Positions 41,050 through 49,418 of a DNA stretch of 64,000 bases are shown here, piece after piece (positions within the stretch are counted from its first letter, which is position 1; every line of letters starts with the position of its first letter). This DNA comes from Treponema sp. (GTDB lineage Bacteria; Spirochaetota; Spirochaetia; Treponematales; Treponemataceae). Both the position numbers and the translations under genes were made by a program. Where the stretch lies: NCBI GenBank assembly GCA_016294035.1, contig JAEDCT010000010.1, positions 23,771 to 87,770 on the forward strand, given 5' to 3'. The notes beneath the pieces were generated by a model. That model saw only the letters and a program-made list of their open reading frames with translations, was not told the origin of the DNA and searched no databases.

Positions 41050-42519
41050 CTAGTTGTTTCCTTTTTCATCTTCCCATGCCTGTGCAATGGAAAGGATCTT
41101 TGCCTCGCTGAACATTGGGCCTGCAAACTGGATTCCAACCGGCATTCCGTCTCTGTTTTTTCCTGCAGGAACTGAAATGCTTGTGCATCGGGAAAGATTG
41201 ACGAATACTGTGTACAAGTCGCTTAAGTACATTTCAAGAGGGTTATCTACTTTCTGGCCCAGCTTAAATGCTGCTGTAGGACATGTAGGGCAGAGAATAA
41301 GGTCGTATGATTCATAGAGCTTTGCAACTTCCTTCTGGATTCTTGCACGAACGCTCATACCTTTCTTGTATGTTGATCCGGAGAACTGCTCAGAAAGAAC
41401 GTAGTTTCCGATGATGATTCTTCTCTTTACTTCAGGTCCGAATCCATTTGAGCGGGTTTCAACGTAAAGCTCATCGTATCCTTTTCCTGAGTCGATTCGG
41501 TTTCCGTAGCGTATACCGTCAAAGCGGCTCAGGTTTGAAGCTGCCTCTGAAAGTGCAATTACATAGTAAGATGCGATTGATGCGTCGAGAATTGGAAGAT
41601 CTACGATTTCAATCTTTGCTCCCTTGCTTATGAACCACTGCTTTGTTTCCTCGAAAACCTTTGCAACATCTTCGTCAAGACCCTTTGTTTCAGCGAACTG
41701 CTTTGGAACGGCAATCTTGAGTGATGAGAAGTCTGTGTATGCCTTGAGATTCTTGAGGTCTTCCTTGCATGGGAGATCTGCTGATGTGTCATCATAGAAG
41801 TCTTCGCCTGCCATTGCGTACAGTGGAAGTGCAATGTCTCTTGGAGTGTGTCCCAGAATACCAACCTGGTCCAGTGATGATCCGTATGCAACTACACCCC
41901 ATCGTGAAAGAACTCCGTATGTTGGCTTGAGACCATAGATTCCGCAATAGCTTGCAGGAAGACGGACTGATCCACCAGTTTCTGTTCCGATTCCAAATAC
42001 GGCCTGGTTTGATGCAACTGCTGCCGCACTTCCACCTGATGAACCCCCTGAAACGTACTGGCGGTTTGCCGGGTTTCTTGTTGGGCCGTAGCTTGAGTAT
42101 TCTGTTGATGATCCCATGGCAAATTCGTCCTGGTTGCAGCGTCCAAGAGGAATTGCTCCAGCCTTTTCAAGACGATTGATTACAGTTGCGTTGTATGGTG
42201 CAACATAACCTTCAAGAATTTTTGATCCGCAAGTGATTTTCTGTCCGCGAACATTGATGTTGTCCTTTGAGGCGAAAGGAACTCCGAGCAATGGCTTTTC
42301 TTCAAAGAGCTTGTCCAGTGAACCCTTTGCCTTTGCTTCTGCAATTTCCTTATCACAGGCTTCTGCCTTTGCTGTTGCGTCCTCAAATATTTCAAGGAAT
42401 GCGTTAAGTGGAAGTTCCGATTTTTTGTCGGCTTCAAATGTTGCCTTGAGGCTTTCTACGAGAGACCTGGATGTGATCTCTCCTGACTTCAATTTATTTA
42501 CTGTATCTAAAATTGTCAT
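41050..42519 (-). CDS. gatA: Glutamyl/aspartyl-tRNA amidotransferase subunit A
   Basis: The amidase subunit of GatCAB; it releases ammonia from glutamine for transfer to misacylated tRNA. The 489 residues carry the amidase-signature triad: Lys in VPFASKDNINVRG, the GGSSGGSAAAVASN loop and the nucleophile Ser in GTETGGSVRLPASYCG. SD AGGAAA is followed by the ATG. gatC is 134 bases upstream on the same strand. Confidence 0.97.
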   Translation of the reverse strand: MTILDTVNKLKSGEITSRSLVESLKATFEADKKSELPLNAFLEIFEDATAKAEACDKEIAEAKAKGSLDKLFEEKPLLGVPFASKDNINVRGQKITCGSKILEGYVAPYNATVINRLEKAGAIPLGRCNQDEFAMGSSTEYSSYGPTRNPANRQYVSGGSSGGSAAAVASNQAVFGIGTETGGSVRLPASYCGIYGLKPTYGVLSRWGVVAYGSSLDQVGILGHTPRDIALPLYAMAGEDFYDDTSADLPCKEDLKNLKAYTDFSSLKIAVPKQFAETKGLDEDVAKVFEETKQWFISKGAKIEIVDLPILDASIASYYVIALSEAASNLSRFDGIRYGNRIDSGKGYDELYVETRSNGFGPEVKRRIIIGNYVLSEQFSGSTYKKGMSVRARIQKEVAKLYESYDLILCPTCPTAAFKLGQKVDNPLEMYLSDLYTVFVNLSRCTSISVPAGKNRDGMPVGIQFAGPMFSEAKILSIAQAWEDEKGNN

Positions 42520-42653
42520 AGTAGTTTCCTGTAAAATCCTAGCCCCGATTGTAGTGGCAGCGAAGCTGTTGCGTCAGCAATGAAACCACGGAAAGCGGGT
42601 TAGCGAATAAATGCATGCTCCATTTAATTATGGATTTTGCACTGTGAGTTATT

Positions 42654-42968
42654 CTAAGCACCTTCTCCAAGAACTTTTGGAACCTGGAAATAGCCGTCAA
42701 GGAAGTTGCCCTCGTTGATTTTCTTGACATCGTGCATTTCAAGGCCTGCAACAATTTCATCCTCCCGGAGAGCTTCTGCCTTTGTTGTAGGGTATGCATC
42801 ATAAGGGTTTTCTGAGTCGTCATACTTTGAGAGAATGTCGAAGTATCCAACGATGTCATCAACCTGTTTTTTCAAAGTCTCCATGTTTGTGCTTTCTGGA
42901 GAAAGACGAGAAAGGTATAAAAGATTTTCTAATGTTGTTTCGTCAACAGTACGTTTTGTTTCACTCAT
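42654..42968 (-). CDS. gatC: Glutamyl/aspartyl-tRNA amidotransferase subunit C
   Basis: The small stabilising subunit of GatCAB. The 104 residues show LENLLYLSRLSPES, DDIVGYFDILSKYD and LREDEIVAGLEMHDV, normal for GatC. ATG 42968 was chosen because the family homology starts there and a promoter ends 7 bases before it; an upstream extension of 32 residues is antisense-like and would begin before the promoter. It heads gatC-gatA, and perhaps the ThyX-like gene. Confidence 0.92.
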   Translation of the reverse strand: MSETKRTVDETTLENLLYLSRLSPESTNMETLKKQVDDIVGYFDILSKYDDSENPYDAYPTTKAEALREDEIVAGLEMHDVKKINEGNFLDGYFQVPKVLGEGA

Positions 42969-42975
42969 AGCAGTC

Positions 42976-43004
42976 AGTATATAGGAAATCAATAATAAAT
43001 GCAA
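42976..43004 (-). promoter_or_regulatory. gatC promoter, predicting a leaderless mRNA
   Basis: On the minus strand TTGCAT (43004-42999), 17 bases, TATACT (42981-42976), then 7 bases to the ATG at 42968. No ribosome binding site is present. Confidence 0.55.
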
Positions 43005-43099
43005 TTTTGGGAAAAGAGATCGCCGTGAGTCTGGTAAAGTAACCGGTTCCCCCGACGTGTGCATGAGGAAAACCGGGTGTAATGAATGGAAGCTCTTGC

Positions 43100-44755
43100 C
43101 TAGTATTTTGACACTTCAGCAATAAGTTCGCTGAGCAGAGGGATGAGCTGCTTTTTTCTTGAAACAACATCCTTCATGTAGTAAATGTTGTCTTCCTGTT
43201 TTGGGAAATTGATGAATGAGTCCATCTTTTCGTCGTTGGCAAGAAACATGATTGAGCTGAGCTTTGTAATGTCTGTTACAAGAAGTGCGCTGAAAAGTGC
43301 TCCGCTTGAGTGGCGTTCTTCTTCCAGCTTGTCCAGGAATTCTTTTTTCCTTTCAAGAATTTCCTGTGTTCCGTCCACTTCAATCTGGCTGACAGTGTAC
43401 TTGAATTTGCCTTCTGAGTATTCCTTTATATCCTGGTGGATAACTTCGTCTGCAGACCTTCCGCCAATGTGACTTCCGCTCTTGATGATGTCGTTGCCCA
43501 GTTCCTTGATGTCCAGGCTTGTAATGCAGCTTAAGTATTCGGCAGTGAGCACGTCGTATTCAGTAGTTGTTGCTGACTGGAGAATGAGTGTGTCGCTGAG
43601 AATTCCGCACAGGAGAATTGCAGCAATGTCCTTTGGGATTGAAACACGGTTTTCACGGTACAGGTTTGCAATGATTGAACTTGTTGAACCAACTGTCTTG
43701 TTGATGAAATCGATTGGTGTTTTTGTTGTAATTGTGTTGACCTTGTGGTGGTCGATTATTTCCAGAATCTTGTAGTTTTCGATTCCCTCAACGGCCTGCT
43801 GAAGTTCATTGTGGTCAACAAGGATTACCTGGATGTTTGCGTCGTGGAGAAGATCACTTTCACCAATGATTCCAATTACCTTGTAGTCATCGTCAACAAC
43901 CGGAAGGCATCTGCTTGGGCTTGAGGAAAGCAGCGGGCGGATTTTCTGGACTGAGTCTGAAGCCTTAACCGGCAAAAGAGCGCGTTCTACCATTGAGTTT
44001 ACAGGCGATGAGTATTCAATGAGCATGGCAGTTGCAACGGTTGAGTCATGTCCTGAAATGATTGAAACCCTGTTTTTCTTTGCCAGCTCAATAAGATCCT
44101 TGCTTACAACGTAGTCGCTTGTGATGATGAGGGCTCGTACTTTTGCTTCGATTGAAAGTTTCTGGATGTCTTCTCTGTCGCCTGTGATTACAATGATGTT
44201 TTCACTTTGCTTTTCTGAAAGAAGTTTCTTGAAGGTTTCCGGGTCGTCGTCGCCAACCATGAGGGTACACTTGAAGCAGTCTTCCTCGTCAAACTGAACG
44301 ATTGGAGTTGCATTCAGTGTTTTTTCAACCAGCTGGAGACTTGTAAGGAATATGTCGTCGCGTTTCGGATTGAGAATCTTGAATGAGTTGAGGGCAAATG
44401 CGTTGTAGTTAAGAAGTCCCTGGTATGTTCCGTCTACATTTACGATTGGGAGAACAGATGCGTTCTTGTTGATCATTGTGCTGATTGCTTCCCAAAGGGG
44501 AACATCCTGATCAACAGTCTCGTAGTTAGTGTTCATGTAGAATTCAGTGCGTGGAATGAGATCCGGGATGTATTCCGGTGCCTCGAGCTTGAATCTCTTG
44601 AATATGTATTCTGTCTGCGGTGCCAGTTTTCCTGCTCTGGCTGCAACATATTCTTTCTTGCCCAAAAGCTGCTTGAGCCTTGCGTAGGCAGTTGCTGCCA
44701 CTACCGAGTCTGTGTCTGGATTTCTGTGTCCGATAATGTAAACTTTATTGCTCAT
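43100..44755 (-). CDS. ppaC: Family II inorganic pyrophosphatase with CBS and DRTGG regulatory domains
   Basis: A Mn/Co-dependent DHH-family pyrophosphatase. The 551 residues start with IIGHRNPDTDSVVAATAYAR (metal-binding His and Asp). There follow a CBS domain (about 70-130), a DRTGG-type insert (about 150-245) and a second CBS (about 250-305). The DHH core resumes with ILVDHNELQQAV, IDHHKV and a C-terminal DHHA2 domain (SGSHIGGRSADEVIH, FSALLVTDITK). Such enzymes are inhibited or activated by adenine nucleotides through the CBS pair. No SD is seen and the promoter is at 44762. Confidence 0.95.
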   Translation of the reverse strand: MSNKVYIIGHRNPDTDSVVAATAYARLKQLLGKKEYVAARAGKLAPQTEYIFKRFKLEAPEYIPDLIPRTEFYMNTNYETVDQDVPLWEAISTMINKNASVLPIVNVDGTYQGLLNYNAFALNSFKILNPKRDDIFLTSLQLVEKTLNATPIVQFDEEDCFKCTLMVGDDDPETFKKLLSEKQSENIIVITGDREDIQKLSIEAKVRALIITSDYVVSKDLIELAKKNRVSIISGHDSTVATAMLIEYSSPVNSMVERALLPVKASDSVQKIRPLLSSSPSRCLPVVDDDYKVIGIIGESDLLHDANIQVILVDHNELQQAVEGIENYKILEIIDHHKVNTITTKTPIDFINKTVGSTSSIIANLYRENRVSIPKDIAAILLCGILSDTLILQSATTTEYDVLTAEYLSCITSLDIKELGNDIIKSGSHIGGRSADEVIHQDIKEYSEGKFKYTVSQIEVDGTQEILERKKEFLDKLEEERHSSGALFSALLVTDITKLSSIMFLANDEKMDSFINFPKQEDNIYYMKDVVSRKKQLIPLLSELIAEVSKY

Positions 44756-44761
44756 GTGAAA

Positions 44762-44790
44762 AGTATATATTTTACCTCTAAAAATTGCAA
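44762..44790 (-). promoter_or_regulatory. ppaC promoter, predicting a leaderless mRNA
   Basis: On the minus strand TTGCAA (44790-44785), 17 bases, TATACT (44767-44762), then 6 bases to the ATG. An AGAGGT further upstream is too far from the ATG to act as a ribosome binding site. Confidence 0.6.
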
Positions 44791-44839
44791 TTTTCAGTTG
44801 ACCTGCGTGTATGGCGCGGCAGGACTTTGATCGTTGACT

Positions 44840-44876
44840 TGTAGTATTTATTATTTAGATGATTGTTTGTCCGTGC
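44840..44876 (+). repeat. Decayed right end of the inverted-repeat element
   Basis: GTAGTATTTATTATTTAG followed by GATTGTTTGTCCGTG matches the right end of the elements at 53230 and 57330 (GTAGTATTTTTATAG ... TTGTTCTGTCC) with several changes. No left end is recognisable, so this is a solo relic. Confidence 0.45.
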
Positions 44877-44877
44877 G

Positions 44878-44907
44878 GGCCCCGGAACATGAATTTTCCC
44901 CGGGGCC
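44878..44907. other. GC-rich hairpin at the 3' end of htpG
   Basis: GGCCCCGG (44878-44885) pairs with CCGGGGCC (44900-44907). T-rich sequence follows only on the plus strand, so it would end plus-strand transcription. For htpG (minus) it may act as a 3' stabilising hairpin or a weak terminator. Confidence 0.5.
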
Positions 44908-44918
44908 ATGACTTTTTT

Positions 44919-46886
44919 TTAGATGAGGGCGTTCAAGGCCTTAACGAAGGCTGAAGGATCTGCAAGTTCTTCTCCGCCCATGAGCAGTGCCTGGTCGAAT
45001 AGAACCTCGCTGATGTTGGAAATGAAAGTCTCGTCAGTTGAGCCTTCAATCTTCTTTACAATCGGATGGTCGCCGTTAACTTCAAGAATAGGCTTAACGT
45101 GGCTTCCGTTGAACTGTCCCATTGCACGCATCATTTTTTCCATCTGCAGTGTAGGATCGTTTTCGTCAACAACAATACATGACGGACTGTCTGAAAGTCT
45201 CTTTGAAAGAACAACATTCTTTACTCTGTCGCCGAGAGCCTTTTTGATCTTTTCCTGAACAGGCTTGAAGTCTTCTTCCTTTTTCTTTGCTTCTTCCTTG
45301 TCAACTCCAAGTTCCTCGTCGCTGCCGGCACGGTTAACGGATTTAATTTCGTAGTCCTTGTACTTTCCGTATCCAGTGATTACCAGGTCATCGAATTCAT
45401 CGGAAAGAATGAGAACCTCAAATCCCTTCTTCTTGTAAGCTTCGAGAAGTGGTGAAGCGCGCAGATTCTTCTCGTCATTTCCAACAATGTAGTAAATGGC
45501 CTTCTGTTCAGCCTTCATTCTTGAAACGTAGCCAGCAAAGCTTGTCCAGTTGTCATCACCTGTTCCTTCTGGAGCTGTAGACTTGAATCTTACGATTTCT
45601 GCAATGTCATCGCGGTTTGTGTAGTCAAAGTAAAGTCCTTCTTTGATAGGCCTGTTGTAGTTTTTAACGAAAGTCTTGTACTGCCTGAGCTTTGTCTTTT
45701 CGTCTTCTGAAAGTTCCTCTTCCTTCTTGACTGCAAGTTCTGATCCCTTATCACAGAGCTTCTTGAATTCACTGATGAGCTTTTTTACTGATGCTGATTT
45801 GATTGTTTCAAGAATTCTGTTCTGCTGGAGAATTTCGCGGCTAACGTTCAGTGGAAGGTCTTCTGAGTCGATGATACCACGAACAAAGCGGAGGTATGCT
45901 GGCAAAAGTTCCCTGTCATCATCAGTAATGAAAACTCTCTTAACGTAGAGCTTGAGTCCGCTCTTGCAGTCTCCCTGGTACATGTCAAATGGAGCAACTT
46001 CCGGAACGTAGAAGAGTGTTGTGTATTCCTGTGTTCCCTCGGCGTGTGTGTGAATGTACATGAGAGGATCTGACCCATCGTGACTCAGTGATTTGTAGAA
46101 TTCGTTGTAGTCTTCTTTCTTGAGTTCTGATTTTGATCTTTTCCAGAGTGCGCTTGCTGAGTTTACCTTTTCTACCTTTGGTTCAGTTCCCTCTGCCTTT
46201 CCGTCCTTGTCGTACTTTGTCTGTGTGTAGTGAAGGTAGATTGGGAATGCAATGTGATTTGAGTACTTCTTGATGAGCTCGTCAATCTTCCATCTTGAGG
46301 CAAAATCCTTGGAGTCGTCATTCAAATGGATTTCGATGGCTGTTCCGCATGAGTTTTCCCTGTCCAGGCCGTAAAGCTTGGCTTTTGTTGAGTCCAAAGG
46401 AAGTTCCTCAATATCGTATGAGTTTGTACCGTCTGAGCTCCAGTGCCAGGCTTTTTCTGAGTCACCGGCTTTTCTTGTGTAGACGTCGATTTTTGTTGCT
46501 GCCATGAATGCAGAGTAGAAACCGACACCGAACTGTCCTATGAGATCTGAATTTGCGTTTCCGCTCTGTGAAAGCTGCTCGATGAATGCCTTTGTTCCTG
46601 AATGGGCAATTGTTCCCAGGTTGTTGTTCAGGTCATCTTCATTCATACCAATACCGCAGTCCTGGATTGTGAGGGTTTTTGCCTCTTCGTTGAATGAAAT
46701 GTCGATTTTTGGGTCAAATGGAATTGACTTGAATTTGTCATCGGAAACTGTGAGATACTTGAGCTTGTCCAATGCATCAGAAGCGTTGGAAACAATTTCA
46801 CGAAGGAAAATATCCTTGTTTGAATAAAGTGAGTGAATAAACAGTTTTAGCAACTGATTTACTTCAGTCTGGAATTCGTGTTTCAT
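44919..46886 (-). CDS. htpG: Molecular chaperone HtpG (Hsp90)
   Basis: An ATP-dependent chaperone dimer. The 655 residues start with the GHKL ATPase: LFIHSLYSNKDIFLREIVSN, then QDCGIGMNEDDL, GTIAHSGTKAF and IGQFGVGFYSAFM. The middle domain (LYVKRVFITDDDRELLPAYL, SREILQQNRIL) and the C-terminal dimerisation domain are complete. AGGAG is present before the ATG. Length is normal. It appears to be a single gene between ppaC and the divergent rhomboid-like gene. Confidence 0.97.
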   Translation of the reverse strand: MKHEFQTEVNQLLKLFIHSLYSNKDIFLREIVSNASDALDKLKYLTVSDDKFKSIPFDPKIDISFNEEAKTLTIQDCGIGMNEDDLNNNLGTIAHSGTKAFIEQLSQSGNANSDLIGQFGVGFYSAFMAATKIDVYTRKAGDSEKAWHWSSDGTNSYDIEELPLDSTKAKLYGLDRENSCGTAIEIHLNDDSKDFASRWKIDELIKKYSNHIAFPIYLHYTQTKYDKDGKAEGTEPKVEKVNSASALWKRSKSELKKEDYNEFYKSLSHDGSDPLMYIHTHAEGTQEYTTLFYVPEVAPFDMYQGDCKSGLKLYVKRVFITDDDRELLPAYLRFVRGIIDSEDLPLNVSREILQQNRILETIKSASVKKLISEFKKLCDKGSELAVKKEEELSEDEKTKLRQYKTFVKNYNRPIKEGLYFDYTNRDDIAEIVRFKSTAPEGTGDDNWTSFAGYVSRMKAEQKAIYYIVGNDEKNLRASPLLEAYKKKGFEVLILSDEFDDLVITGYGKYKDYEIKSVNRAGSDEELGVDKEEAKKKEEDFKPVQEKIKKALGDRVKNVVLSKRLSDSPSCIVVDENDPTLQMEKMMRAMGQFNGSHVKPILEVNGDHPIVKKIEGSTDETFISNISEVLFDQALLMGGEELADPSAFVKALNALI

Positions 46887-47000
46887 ATAAACTCCTAAAA
46901 TATAACTAGATTTATTATGGTAAGAAATTGTTATAATAGATGATCAAGTGACCATTCAAACAAATATAATAAAAATGTGGTGAAAAAGACAAGTATAGGT

Positions 47001-47006
47001 TAAAAT
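47001..47006 (+). promoter_or_regulatory. -10 box six bases before the rhomboid-like gene
   Basis: TAAAAT ends 6 bases before ATG 47013 and there is no ribosome binding site, like the other leaderless candidates. The -35 region is weak, so this one is less certain. Confidence 0.35.
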
Positions 47007-47012
47007 TAAGAC

Positions 47013-47819
47013 ATGGGAAAAAAATCATTTTCACTAAAATATGACTCTCCGCTGGTACTTAGTTTTGCCATTCTTTCATTCGTTGTTTTTGTTCTGGATT
47101 GCTTTGCTTTTAAGGGAAAACTTGTGGATCTGTGCTTTGTGTGCAAGGGCGCCCCGGTTCCAGAAACTTCCGGAGGATTTGATTTTTCTTCGCCTGCATG
47201 CTATCTGGGACTGATTTTTCATATTTTCGGCAATTCATCATGGCAGAATCTTTTTGTAGATGTGTCATTTGTCCTTGTTTTTGGAAAGATTCTTGAGGAA
47301 CGCTACGGAACTGCAATTCTTGGCCTCATGTTCTTTGCCACCACATTGGTTTCCGGTGTTCTTACGGCATGTCTTTCTCCTTTTCCACTTACAGGTGCAA
47401 GGGAAATAGTTCTTATGATGATTATTCTTGCATCACTGGTTGAAGTCTCGAAAAAGCAGATTCCATTGACATATTCCCTTATTCTGATTCTTTATATTTC
47501 ACTGCAGATGTGCAATTCTCAGGTTGCCGCAAAAAACTCGGGGTTTTCAGTATTCATGCAGGGCAATATTCCTGTGTTTATCTGCATGGCAGCCGGAATT
47601 TGCGGAAGCCTGTTTGGATTCATGGTGGCACCAAAGAAATCCCGTGCTTCAGCCAAGGACTCGGAAAAGACGGAAAAAAAATCTGAGACAAAGGAATTCT
47701 ATTCAATCAGTGATGATGAGGATGATTTGTACACCAGAACTCCCAAGAATCCATATCCCGGATCAAAGAAAAAGAATTTCCACAAGGAAGAGGAAATCGG
47801 AAGCATTTCACTGGATTAA
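47013..47819 (+). CDS. Rhomboid-like membrane protein without catalytic Ser (pseudoprotease)
   Basis: A 268-residue protein with about six membrane segments and a charged cytoplasmic tail (about 205-268). The layout LIFHIFGNSSWQNLFVDVSF, FGKILEERYGTAILGL and a later PLTGAREIVLMMI matches rhomboid TM2-TM4. The GxSG active-site Ser is Arg (R130 in GAREI), and no His appears in the position expected in TM6 (around CMAAGICGSLFG). It is therefore probably an iRhom-like or Derlin-like binding protein rather than a protease. It is divergent from htpG. Function unknown. Confidence 0.65.
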   Translation: MGKKSFSLKYDSPLVLSFAILSFVVFVLDCFAFKGKLVDLCFVCKGAPVPETSGGFDFSSPACYLGLIFHIFGNSSWQNLFVDVSFVLVFGKILEERYGTAILGLMFFATTLVSGVLTACLSPFPLTGAREIVLMMIILASLVEVSKKQIPLTYSLILILYISLQMCNSQVAAKNSGFSVFMQGNIPVFICMAAGICGSLFGFMVAPKKSRASAKDSEKTEKKSETKEFYSISDDEDDLYTRTPKNPYPGSKKKNFHKEEEIGSISLD

Positions 47820-47921
47820 TATAGAATGGAAATCTCGGTTATTGAAACGGCTGGCAGTTTTTTGTGGTAACTGAATGTTCTGCCGGCTGTCTAACACCAT
47901 TCAAACATATTGTATTTTTGC

Positions 47922-47950
47922 TCGACTTGAACTAATGACTTTGGTATAAT
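47922..47950 (+). promoter_or_regulatory. trkA promoter, predicting a leaderless mRNA
   Basis: TCGACT (47922-47927), 17 bases, TATAAT (47945-47950) with a TGG extended -10, then 7 bases to ATG 47958. No ribosome binding site is present. Confidence 0.6.
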
Positions 47951-47957
47951 TTAATTT

Positions 47958-49409
47958 ATGAACATTATGATCATTGGTGCTGGATTCACTGGAATTCAGC
48001 TGGCAAAAAGACTTGTTAATGAAGAAAACATTGTTACCCTCATAGACAATGATGATGAAGTAATCAAGCACGCGGCAAACAGAATTGACTGCAATGTGGT
48101 TGCTGCAGATGGAAATAATCTTCAGAATCTTGAGGATGCCGGGATAGAAAAGGCAGATGCACTTGTTGCAGTTACGGGAAGCGATGAGGTAAACATGATT
48201 ACCTGTTCTCTTGTTGATGCCGTTTATCCGAACCTGCTGAAGATTGCCCGCGTCCGAAACTATGCATACTATGTAAACACAAACGATGCCGCAAAGCATC
48301 ATGCTGAAACCTTTGCAAATAATCACAGACCGCTTTATGGAATTGATTATATGATTCATCCTGACGTTGAAGCTGCAAATGCTATTGTGACTGCAGTTGA
48401 GCATGGTGCAATCAGTGATGTGGTTTCATTTGGTGAGCAAAATGAATATGAAATTACGGCTCTGGAAGTTCAGAAGGGCAGTGCACTGGATGGAGTGGCA
48501 CTCAAGTCCATAAGGACTCTCACAGACAAAAAATTTCTTGTTGTCTATCTTGAAACAAAGGAATCAGATACAGACAATATCATAAGTTCACTTCCAAGCG
48601 GAGAGACGGTTCTTCATGCAGGAGACAGAATCGGAGTTCTTGTATCTGCCGGAAATGTGGCTTCAATGCTTGATTTGTGTGGAATAAAGGTTGATGCAAT
48701 AAAGAAAATCGGGCTTGTTGGCATTGGCCGAATCGGGTCAATTGTTGCGGACAGAATCATCGAAAAGGACAAGACGTCTCTTCTTTCAAGGCTTTTTTCC
48801 GGGGTCAGAAAGTCAAGTCAGTCAATTACAATCATAGACACAGACAAGGACCTTTGTGACCAGGCCCAGGAAAGGTTTCCGACTGCCACAATTATGAATG
48901 CTGACGTAACGGATGAGGCTTTCATCGAAGAAGAAAAAATCAATGAGTATAATCTGATTATCTGTGCAACCCATAACCATGAGCTGAATATGGTTGTGTC
49001 TGCATATCTTGAGTCTCTTGGGGTGGAAAAGACCATTGCCCTGGTACCGCAGGCTCAGTTCGGAAACATTGCGCGAAAGCTTGGTGTTGATGTTGCCGTT
49101 CCCCTTCGTGACACTGTAGTTGATTCAATCATCAGTCATCTTCATGGAAAGAGCGTTACTGGAATCCATACAGTATCAAATGGTGAATTTGAAATCGTAG
49201 AATGTGATCTTCCGTCCTCAAGCAAGTTTATTGGTAAGGCTCTGAAGGATATTGCAAGTCCCGGAGAATATCTTGTTCTTCTCATCAAGAAGCCTGGAAA
49301 CTCTCATTATGAGCTTACATCTGGAAATACGGTTCTTGGTGTGGGGGATCATGTTGTTCTTATTGAAAGAACTGGTGACAAGAAGATTCTTGAAAAGTTC
49401 AGCAAGTAG
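47958..49409 (+). CDS. trkA: Potassium uptake regulator TrkA
   Basis: The cytoplasmic nucleotide-gated ring of the Trk/Ktr K+ channel. The 483 residues contain two RCK units, each a Rossmann NAD-binding part (MNIMIIGAGFTGIQLAKRLV at residue 1; IGLVGIGRIGSIVADRII near 250) followed by a TrkA-C domain (about 155-225 and 405-475). The stop is 9 bases before trkH, so the pair is one operon. Confidence 0.95.
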   Translation: MNIMIIGAGFTGIQLAKRLVNEENIVTLIDNDDEVIKHAANRIDCNVVAADGNNLQNLEDAGIEKADALVAVTGSDEVNMITCSLVDAVYPNLLKIARVRNYAYYVNTNDAAKHHAETFANNHRPLYGIDYMIHPDVEAANAIVTAVEHGAISDVVSFGEQNEYEITALEVQKGSALDGVALKSIRTLTDKKFLVVYLETKESDTDNIISSLPSGETVLHAGDRIGVLVSAGNVASMLDLCGIKVDAIKKIGLVGIGRIGSIVADRIIEKDKTSLLSRLFSGVRKSSQSITIIDTDKDLCDQAQERFPTATIMNADVTDEAFIEEEKINEYNLIICATHNHELNMVVSAYLESLGVEKTIALVPQAQFGNIARKLGVDVAVPLRDTVVDSIISHLHGKSVTGIHTVSNGEFEIVECDLPSSSKFIGKALKDIASPGEYLVLLIKKPGNSHYELTSGNTVLGVGDHVVLIERTGDKKILEKFSK

Positions 49410-49418
49410 GTAGTACAG

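Noticed and set aside
44878..44919. Terminator of htpG
   Set aside because: The hairpin is strong, but the T run follows it on the plus strand, not on the minus strand that carries htpG. It was therefore recorded only as a hairpin.
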